In this document: positions 56,620-64,000 of the stretch, piece after piece
How positions within the stretch are numbered: the first letter of the stretch is position 1
Layout of the letters: the number at the start of each line of letters is the position of its first letter
DNA from: Aurantiochytrium sp. KH105
Lineage: Eukaryota > Sar > Bigyra > Thraustochytrida > Thraustochytriidae
Length of the DNA: 64,000 nt
Direction of reading: 5' to 3'
Assembly: GCA_003116975.1 (NCBI GenBank)
Contig: BGKB01000052.1
Span: 310,001 to 374,000 of the forward strand
The notes under the pieces: model-generated
Databases searched by the model: none
The model's input: only the letters and a program-made list of their open reading frames with translations
Told to the model about the DNA's origin: nothing
Position numbers and translations under genes: made by a program

Positions 56620-58980
56620 TTAGTTGTTGTATGGCTGTTGCTGCTGTTGCATATTTGGCCACTGCGAAAGGAGGGCGGCCATTGCGTTTGCATTGAATGC
56701 TGGCGCGTTGGACCCGGTCGGGTTGCCAGAGAAATTTCCCTGAAGGCCAGCGAAGGAGGGGCTGTTGTTGCTGTTGTTATTGTTTTGTTGCTGCTGAGCA
56801 AAAATTGCCTGCAGTTGCGTGAGAATTCCGTAGTTCGCCGCATTACCTGGTTGAGACGAGGACTGCGCCCAGGGAAAGGAGGCGTTGTTGCTGTTGTTAC
56901 TGTTGTTGTTGGACGCTTCGGTGCCGTTTGAGGGCTGAGACATGTTTTGAGCGCCAATTGACGCGAGAGCGGCTGCGCCTTGCTGCAGACCCGGGGTGAT
57001 GTTTCCGAAAGCAACAGCTTGTTGTTCATTGGTCGTTTTGCTGGATTCTCCACGGGCCTTGGCAGCGTCCGCGGTCAAATCACCGGAGGTCTTGCGCGGC
57101 GGCGATCCCGAGGCAGACTTTGCATCGTTCGGGTTTCTCTGCACTTGCATCTGCTGGAGAGATGCGAGGACTGGCGCTGGAATGGTACGCTCGTTCTTGA
57201 TGGCGTTGGAGTTATTGTTGGCGCTGTTGTTGGAGTTACTTGTTTCTTCGACCGTTGTCTGCATCGCACCACCGGGGCGTTGCGAGGCAGGGAGCGAAGT
57301 GGAGGCAAAGTTGTTGGCCTTGTCGCTGTTGGAGAGGGAAACAAGAAAATCGCTGAGCATGGGGTTGGCCTGGAAGGAAGGAGGTGTCTGGCCCTGCTGC
57401 TGGTGCGAGGATGCCGCTGCTGCCGCTGCGGCGACGGCCGCTGCTGCGGCCTGAGGGCCCGCCGCCAGCGAGTTAAAGTAGCCCCCGATGGGCTGCGCGG
57501 AGAAGTTGCTCTGGAAAGATGAAGGGAAAAAGGGCTGCGAGACATTGTGCTGTGGGTTGGACTGCTGCTGCTGCTGCTGCTGGCCGGAAGAAGCCAAGAA
57601 CTGCTGATAATTGGCCATTGCCGCTTGCGCGGCGTGCGCCTGCTGCTGCTGTTGATGCATGTGCGAGTTGAACTGCGACATCATAGCCATGGCCGAGTGT
57701 TCCGCGGATGATCCGACAAAGGAGGACCTTCGCTGGTTGGGGAAGTTCTGCGCGGCGGCGAAGTGCTGCTGGGCAGAAGTGGACTCTGCGGGAGCGGACG
57801 ATGTGGATGCGCGGCGATGGAGCATGGGATGCAAGGGACGCGAGACGGTGTTGACGTCTTGGCGCCAGGCAGAGACGATGCGAAAGTGGGGCGAGTCCTT
57901 GATGTCAACGCAAATGTTGCGGTCATCGAATACATAGGCCGTGAAGGCGTGGAGCTCCGAAGTGGTGTACTTGTTTTGCTCGCAATGATACCTCCACTTG
58001 CGCGGGGGCATAAAGTCGAAGACGGCCATGCCTTCGGCCTCGTTGTACTCTTGAAAGGATGCAAAGACGACGCGGGAGACGTCGAAGGAGGCCGTGGAGG
58101 ACTTTGAGCCCATCTCAACGAGAGGCTTTTCCCTGACTTTGCGGAAGCGGCCCATGAGGTGGAGCTTGCGTGCGGCCTGGGCGTTGGGGCAGCGCAAAAA
58201 GACGGTGATGGGGAGGCCGCAAAAGCTGCGTTCCTTGTGCTCGGGTGCGCAAAAGGGAAAGCAGCGCAGGTTCTTGTGGCGGGTGCGGACGTAGGACGGG
58301 TGCCAGTTGGTTTCGAGGGCGAAGCGCATTTGGCTGTGTCCCTGGGGTCCGTTGCCGTGGTCCATGACGCGGGGCATGGAGTTGAGGAAGCTCTTGCTGG
58401 ACTTGCGTGGCCTCCGCACGGCGGCGTCCGAGGAGGACTCTGCGTCGTCGCTCTTCTCGTTTGCTTGCGTTTTCCCCCCTGGCGGGTCTGAGGAGGCGCG
58501 CTTGACGGCGCGGCGTTCGCCTTCCTCGTCGTCGTCCTCGTCCTCGTCTGCGCGTTCGTCGTCGTCCACCTCGGGCTTGCCGTCGCGCTTGCGGTGGGCG
58601 AGTTTGCGCTTGCGCGCATTAGGCTCTCCTGCCCCGCGCTGCTGCTGCTGCTGCCGCTGCCGCTGCAGCTCCTCCTCCTCCTCCTCCGAGCCCGAGCTGG
58701 ACGCTGCCGACTCGTCGTCGCTGCCGGCCTTCTTGCTGCGCGCCGCGGCCGCCGCCGCCGCCACCGCCGCCATCGTGTCCATGGGGCCGGGGCTGCTCTG
58801 CTCCTTGCTCTCCTCCTCCTCCTCCTCGGCCTCGCGCCACTTCTCGGCGGCGCCTTTCAGGTTCTGCGGGATGTTGATGTTCTGTGGTCCTTGCCGGGAC
58901 TGCTGCTGCTGCTGCTGCGTCTGCTGCCTTTGTTCCTGCTGCTGGCTGCGCTCGTTCTTGAGGCTCGATACCACCGCCAT
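56620..58980 (-). CDS. Q/N/A-rich protein with one globular conserved-looking domain, function unknown
   Basis: 786 residues from MAVVSSLKNERS, the first plausible ATG; the upstream open frame is poly-Lys/Gln repeat read-through. I do not recognise a family. Residues 1-190 are low complexity: Gln runs, Glu runs, poly-Ala, and basic clusters (ARKRKLAHRKRDG, possible nuclear signal) and an Asp/Glu block. Residues ~195-375 look folded: SFLNSMPRVMDHG, MRFALETNWHPSYVRTRHKNLRCFPFCAPEHKERSFCG, ITVFLRC, ASFDVSRVVFASF, FDFMPPRKWRYHCEQNKYTTSELHAFTAYVFDD, DSPHFRIVSAWRQ. This part has Cys and His residues that might bind metal. The C-terminal half is Gln/Asn/Ala/Ser-rich with prion-like composition. A nuclear transcription or RNA-related role is a guess from composition. 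Codon repeats (CAG, CAA, AAC) encode the runs. Confidence 0.75.
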   Translation of the reverse strand: MAVVSSLKNERSQQQEQRQQTQQQQQQSRQGPQNINIPQNLKGAAEKWREAEEEEEESKEQSSPGPMDTMAAVAAAAAAARSKKAGSDDESAASSSGSEEEEEELQRQRQQQQQRGAGEPNARKRKLAHRKRDGKPEVDDDERADEDEDDDEEGERRAVKRASSDPPGGKTQANEKSDDAESSSDAAVRRPRKSSKSFLNSMPRVMDHGNGPQGHSQMRFALETNWHPSYVRTRHKNLRCFPFCAPEHKERSFCGLPITVFLRCPNAQAARKLHLMGRFRKVREKPLVEMGSKSSTASFDVSRVVFASFQEYNEAEGMAVFDFMPPRKWRYHCEQNKYTTSELHAFTAYVFDDRNICVDIKDSPHFRIVSAWRQDVNTVSRPLHPMLHRRASTSSAPAESTSAQQHFAAAQNFPNQRRSSFVGSSAEHSAMAMMSQFNSHMHQQQQQAHAAQAAMANYQQFLASSGQQQQQQQSNPQHNVSQPFFPSSFQSNFSAQPIGGYFNSLAAGPQAAAAAVAAAAAAASSHQQQGQTPPSFQANPMLSDFLVSLSNSDKANNFASTSLPASQRPGGAMQTTVEETSNSNNSANNNSNAIKNERTIPAPVLASLQQMQVQRNPNDAKSASGSPPRKTSGDLTADAAKARGESSKTTNEQQAVAFGNITPGLQQGAAALASIGAQNMSQPSNGTEASNNNSNNSNNASFPWAQSSSQPGNAANYGILTQLQAIFAQQQQNNNNSNNSPSFAGLQGNFSGNPTGSNAPAFNANAMAALLSQWPNMQQQQQPYNN

Positions 58981-59029
58981 TCTGCGGCAAACGCTGCCTG
59001 CGCTGGTCCCTCGCGCTGCTTGCGCTGCC

Positions 59030-59130
59030 TGCTTCCGTGCCTGGCTGCCTTCCTGCCGGCCTGTCTCCCTGTCTACCTGCCTGTCTGTCTGTCTGCCTGC
59101 CTGCCTGCCTGCCTGCTTGTCTGTTTGTCT
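59030..59130. repeat. imperfect (CTGC/CTGT)n tract
   Basis: Roughly 20 tetramer units with interruptions, immediately upstream of the Q-rich gene. Confidence 0.75.
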
Positions 59131-59193
59131 GCCCGCCTGGGTAGGTGGTTGCAGGTTTGTTGTTTGGTTGTTTTGGTGTTTGCTTCTGCTTGG

Positions 59194-59235
59194 CTTTTTC
59201 TTTTTCTTTTTCTTTTTCTTTTTCTTTTTCCTTTT
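59194..59235. repeat. (CTTTTT)n hexanucleotide repeat
   Basis: About seven units; on the minus strand reads as poly-Lys/Glu codons. Confidence 0.85.
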
Positions 59236-60344
59236 CTTCTTTTCTTTTTTTCTTTTTTCCTTTCTTCCTTTCTTCCTTTCTTTGGCCGCTGATGCGTCTG
59301 TCTGCTTTTGTTTTTTTCTTTTGTCCTTTAATCGCCCGCCCGCTTGCCTCGGCTCGGCTCGGCTCGACGCGGCGCGACTCGGCTCCGCTCCGCGACCCGG
59401 TTGCACGCTCTAGCGGCGCCCCGCCTCTTTCTCCTGCTTTCTGCTCCCTGGTCGCGCGCTGCCGCTCCTCCAAAGCGCAGCGAAGGCGGTTCGCCGCCCC
59501 TCACCGCGCCCTGCCGTCCCTCCTCTCCACCCCTCGGCAGAGAGGGAGGAGGAGGCGGCAGGAACAGGAAGCAAGCCGGGGGCCAGCGCGGAGAAGGCAG
59601 GAGAGGGGGGAGAGAGAGACGCCGGCTGCGGAGGCGGGGCAAAGAAATGGAAGCGCGCGCCGCGACGGCGGCGGATCGGCGAATCGAGTGAGGCAGGCAG
59701 AGACCGGGAGGGAGGGAGAGAGGGAGGGAGGAGGAGGAAGGGGGCGGTTGCGGCGAGTGCAGCGTGCAGCCCGTGCGGACGCGCGCGGGCGAGCCTGCGG
59801 CGAGGGCCGGGAGAGGAGGCAAAGGCGTGAGCGGGGGGAACCGTCCGTCGTCGCCGAGGGGCTGCGAATCATCATTCTCTCTCTCGCAACAGCAAGCAAG
59901 TGCCACAGAAAAAAAGAAAAAAAGAAAAAAATAAAAGAAAGAAAGACGCGCGCGGAAAAAAAAAATGAAATTCAAAGTCTCAAAAAAAAAAGAACAGCCA
60001 GCCAGCCTGCCTGCCAGACACTCGGGGAGAAGAAGAAAAAGGTGAAAGAATGAAAGAAGTATCATAAGTTGGAAGCCCTAAGCTGCGGGAAGGTGGACGC
60101 CCGTCCCGGGAGGGCCGGAGAGAGCGTGAGCTGCAGGCCGTCTGTGGGAAGGGCGTGGTGAACCGGAGAAAGCGCGAGCTGTTGGCCGTCTGTGGGGACG
60201 AGAAGTCTGGCCTTTTCTTTCTTTTACTCTTGCCGGCGTTCTTTCCTTCATTCCTTCTTTTTTTCACTGGCGAGTCTTTCAGAGAAAGATGATTTTCGTT
60301 CGGCCGTCTCTCGCGCTTTCTCTTGCTCCTCTCCGGTCTCCTTC

Positions 60345-60388
60345 CTTCCTTCCTTCCTTCCTTCCTTCCTTCCTTCCTTCCTTCCTTC
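60345..60388. repeat. (CTTC)n microsatellite
   Basis: About eleven perfect tandem tetramers. Confidence 0.92.
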
Positions 60389-61159
60389 GTTTCCACTGAT
60401 AAATGTATTCTACCCTCTCTCCTCCCTTTCTCTCTGCCTCCCCCCCCTTCGTCGCGCGCGCGCACGCGCTCTCTCTGCTCCTCGCTCTTCCTGCTCCGCT
60501 TGGCGTGGCACGCTTTGGGACACGAGCCTACCGCAAACGGTCTCCGCTCCCCTCCGGCCGCCGTTGAGCGCCCACCCGCTGGCCTGCTGACGAGCGAGCG
60601 CATCGTCAGCGCGCCGCACTGCGCTGCAGGCCCCGCGCTGCACCGCCGGCGCCTGACGGACGCACGCATGCACGCACGCAATCCGCGACGCAGCGACGCG
60701 ACGGCGCGAGTGGGGCCTCGCCTTGCCTTGCCTCGCCTCTACTTGCTTGGGGTGCTGGGGAGCAGGGCAGTGCACCGCAGGCGGCCGGCGGCGGCCAGCG
60801 GCTAGCCCAGCGAGGGACTGATCTGTCCTGACCCGCCCCGCGAGCCGGCGAGTCGGCGAGCAGGTGAGCCGCTTCGCGCCGCCTTGGTGTCGTCCCTGTC
60901 TGTGTTCGTCCTCAAGACTCTGAGACGACCGCAGTCTACAGCTGGCATGGCTGTCAGACGCGCGGCAATCAAAGCAAGCAGAGGCAGCCAAGCAACCAAG
61001 CAGCCAAACAGGAGACAACAAACAGACAGGCGGGCACTCATTTGGGTGGTGTCCGTCCTCCTGGCAGGAGGTCACGGTGGCTGTCAAGAGTCGTCGCTCA
61101 CATCTCTCGCAACGTTCCTCGGCTGCTCTGCTCTATTCTTTTTCGCTCTCGAGCCAAGC

Positions 61160-61163
61160 TGGT

Positions 61164-61208
<45 letters not shown>
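61160..61208. repeat. (GGCT)n microsatellite, third copy in the window
   Basis: About eleven tandem units, same motif and orientation as at 9075 and 9824. Confidence 0.92.
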
Positions 61209-62377
61209 AGGGCGGCTGTGGCGGCTGTCCCGATCCTGGAGATCTTGGCGAGCAGTGCCAGCGCAACTCGCGCCTAGGGTCGTCCCAGCCTCAAGAGTCC
61301 AGTCTCCTCTTCCTCCTCGTCCTCCTCGTCCATCCAGCTGCACAAGCTCTGCTCCCGCTGCCGCTGGTGCTCGTGGCCGGTGAGTTCTCAGCCAGAGCCA
61401 GCGCAAACGCCAGCAAGCCAGGCAGCCAGACAGCCAGCCTCCGACCGCGGCCAATCAGAAGCATTGCATGGGATGCCTCCCCAAAACATACACGAGAAAA
61501 TGCCAGGTAGGCAGGCAGGAGGGCAATCAGCTGCTCCCCGCCGCCAACCAACCAGAAGAACGCGAGAGTGAATCAAACAGTGTTATAATGACCGACCCAG
61601 GCTGCATGGACTCGGCGAATTCGTTCGTTCGGAGCCCACTCGCAACGACAGCCGCAACTGGCGCGTGAGACCGCGTGAGACCTAAATTAGCTGCTGTCAC
61701 TCGACTTTTCACTCACAACTCGCGGCATGGCCGATCGCCGCCGCCACTCTTCTTTGGCTTCTTCTGTCCGAGCGAGCGGCAGCTAGCTGGCCGTTGTTGC
61801 AATCAACCTCGTAAATCCTGCCTTCCTGCCTGCGTTCTTGAACTTCGTCAGCCAGATCTAGCTGCCTTGCTGCACAGAAACAACGCGCAGCTGCAGCAAC
61901 CCACGTACACTCGAGCGAGGTCCCTCTTCTCTTCTTCTACCGCAGCCTTTCTTTCCATTCATTGGGACAGATAAAAATAATCTGCCTCTCAAAAGAACCC
62001 ATGATCTTTCGCTCTTCCCTCTCATGCGCCGACACTCGCGCGGACCAACCCAGCACGCGCGCCTTCGTGGAAAGGGAAGGCTTTCGAGGCTTCTGCGCTG
62101 CCGTTGGTTGGCATGGCATGGCATGGCGCTTGTCGCTGTCCTGCGTTGGCGAGTCGCCCTGGAAGTTGGCCTGATCAGTCGCTGTCTGGCAGCTGAGCTC
62201 TCTGGCCAAGCGCGAGATCTGGTAGATGGATGGGCAGCTACGTAGCTATCTATTTTACTAACTGTTAGCTGAAGAGGGCTCGCTGTCGCTGCAGCTGGCG
62301 GCGGCATCGCAAACGCGAGCCAAGCTGGCATGACCAACGTCACCCGCCACGCGGCGCGCTCACTTCCCTTATCTTAT

Positions 62378-62450
62378 CCTTTCATTTCATTTCAATTCAT
62401 TTCAATTCTTTTCAATTTTTTTCATTTCTTTTCATCTCATTTTATTCCAA
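62378..62450. repeat. (TTTCA/TTTCAATTC)n AT-rich tract
   Basis: Imperfect 5- to 10-bp units, TTTCATTTCAATTC-like, T/C/A only. Confidence 0.7.
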
Positions 62451-63641
62451 GCAGCTGCAGACCTGACAGATTCCCTCCCTCGTGATCAACCTATCGATCG
62501 GTCGATCGATCGATCTCCGTCCATGATCCGCGCCCCAAGCTTGTGGCCTCCAGCCACGCACTCCACCCCACTCATCTTCACCCCACTCAACTCCACGGCC
62601 CTGCCGCCGCACCTGGCTGGCGGGCCGCCCGGCGATCTGCACCGCAGGTCAGGCCGCACCGAGCTAACTCACGCGCTCGCTGCGGCGCGCGCGCACTCGT
62701 TACGCGGTCTCTGCGGCGCCTCACGCGCTCTCCGCGGCCACACCTCTGCCTTCCTCCCCGCAGTTCGATTCGCATCGGTCTTTCAGACTCTCTCAGTTGG
62801 ACTCGGTGTGTCTGTCTCTCTCTCGCGATGGGAGGCCTCCGCTCCCCTCTCCTTAGCTTTCTGTCCTGCCGCCGTTCGCTCGCTGTCCGCTTCTGATCTC
62901 TACAGTAACCCCTTCCCCCCCCCCCTCGCTGGACGAGAATGCGCAAGTTCCTCGCTCGCTCGCGGCGCGGCAGTTGGCCTGCACGCCTGGCTCCCGGTCC
63001 GCGCGCAGAAGGGCCCTCCCTCTCACCTTTTCTCCCTCCATACATCCATCTATACATCCATACATCCCTCTCTCCTTCCTGTCCTCCCTCCCTCGACGCC
63101 GCGTGCTACCCTCGCCAGGGCCGCGTGCGACGCAAGTTGCCATTGATATCTGCATCGGCAGCCCAAGCAAGCGAGGACCCGCCTACTACCCAGGCTCGGC
63201 TTTCAGCCTCACTCTCTCAGCGCTCGGCCCTGCCGACATACATGCGCGCGAGGCCTGAGCCCGCCCGCGCCGGGCCTCGTAAGCTTCTCCATCGGCCGAG
63301 GCCGCCGCGTCCGCGCTTGTCTGCTACGTGCAGTACGCTGACGCGCGTAGCTGGAGAATGCGAACCAGCGCGTCCTCTGCGCTGCTGCTGCGTTTGCGAG
63401 AGAAAGCGAGAAAGCAAAGAATCGCCACACGCACACGCACGGCGGCGTCTGCTCGTTTTGTTTGTCCCGGGACCTTCCCTCCCTACCGCTGCTGCACTGC
63501 CTGCAGCCGGCAGCTGGCTGCTCGAGAGGAGGGGGTGAGGGAAGGGCCCCGCCGCGTTCGCAGGCCCGGCCGCCACGCTTTCCTCCTGGCTCGAGCGGTC
63601 CTGGGTCGGGGTCCCGGCCCGGACGCGCCTTAGACACGCGC

Positions 63642-63642
<1 letters not shown>

Positions 63643-63676
<34 letters not shown>
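63643..63676. repeat. (CAG)n trinucleotide repeat
   Basis: About eleven perfect CAG units in apparently non-coding sequence. Confidence 0.9.
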
Positions 63677-63677
<1 letters not shown>

Positions 63678-64000
63678 GCGGGCTCGCACGGCGGGTGAAC
63701 TGTCGTGACGCCGGCCGAGACGACCTCTCTGTCGGCCATCCGGTGCCAGCCAGCCGCTGCCCGCGCGGACCCAGTACAGTGGAGCCACTCGTTCTCGCGG
63801 CCTCTAGCTAGAACCGGCTGGGGCCTTGCCGTGGAGGTGGCATTGAGAGTGGGCTAGCTGTCGCTCGTCGCATCGCGCATTTCCGTCTCGACTTGGAGAA
63901 GATAATCAATCCCATGGCGCGCGTCATGGCAGACTTCTCCTCGCTCGCTCGCTCGCTCGCGCGCTCCATCCCTCTCCCCCTCCTCGTTCTGTCCCGTGCT

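Larger units (their letters stand above)
58981..64000. other. gene-free, microsatellite-rich terminal spacer
   Basis: Five kilobases with no recognisable protein domain on either strand. The long frames are GC- or repeat-driven (Arg/Ser/Pro- or Lys-rich). The first few hundred bases are the upstream region of the Q-rich gene, with many CTGC/CTGT and CTTTTT repeats. Individual repeats are listed below. Sequence style matches the 7-13 kb spacer. Confidence 0.5.

Noticed and set aside
58981-59406. Poly-Lys/Gln N-terminal extension of the Q-rich protein
   Set aside because: Produced by (CTTTTT)n and CTGC/CTGT repeats on the opposite strand; first sensible ATG is at 58,980.
58307-59413. 368-codon plus-strand frame over the Q-rich gene's 5' half
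   Set aside because: Poly-Ser/Leu/Cys/Phe translation of CTG/CTC/TTTC repeats; antisense shadow.

Overview
The window looks like nuclear DNA of a GC-rich, intron-poor single-celled eukaryote. Very long uninterrupted reading frames (3,437 and 2,352 codons) encode typically eukaryotic proteins: a BEACH protein, ATG2, GPI-anchor enzymes, a plasma-membrane-type Ca2+ pump, NF-YC and a clathrin-light-chain-like tail. Only one intron could be identified (in PIG-F). Gene style, protein set and the abundance of simple repeats suggest a stramenopile, most likely a thraustochytrid (Labyrinthulomycetes). This taxonomic call is inference, since no rRNA or other marker lies in the window.

Layout. 1-6,045: an OSCA/CSC1/TMEM63-type channel cut by the window edge, a TPR-Aha1_N Hsp90 co-chaperone fusion (minus strand) and an NF-YC subunit. 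6,046-12,963: a 6.9-kb spacer with no credible gene. It holds a decayed ~70-bp tandem repeat, a thrice-repeated NotI-containing motif and many tetranucleotide microsatellites. 12,964-31,340: GFAT, a TBCC(XRP2-like)-clathrin light chain fusion, a two-exon PIG-F (minus), an SF2 helicase-like ATPase behind a 12-bp minisatellite, a type IIB Ca2+-ATPase, a GH36 alpha-galactosidase-like gene and PIG-W (minus). The last two share 26 bp of coding sequence at their 3' ends. 31,977-42,290: one 10.3-kb BEACH-WD40 frame on the minus strand. 43,367-58,980: an unrecognised coiled-coil protein, a D-amino-acid oxidase ending in SKL, a PLP aminotransferase (minus), ATG2, and an unrecognised Q/N/A-rich nuclear-looking protein (minus). 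58,981-64,000: a second gene-free, microsatellite-rich spacer.

The genes are mostly housekeeping and do not form an operon or an obvious single system. Several fall into loose themes: membrane traffic and lipid or organelle biology (TBCC-CLC, BEACH, ATG2), ER GPI-anchor assembly (PIG-F, PIG-W), calcium and mechanosensing (Ca2+ pump, CSC1), and amino-acid or amino-sugar metabolism (GFAT, DAO, aminotransferase). The most novel observations are the two domain fusions (XRP2-type GAP domain with clathrin light chain; carboxylate-clamp TPR with Aha1_N), the atypical SF2 ATPase, and the coding overlap between GH36 and PIG-W. Several reading frames run upstream of the likely start through non-ATG codons. 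I chose the first plausible ATG in those cases and say so in each entry.
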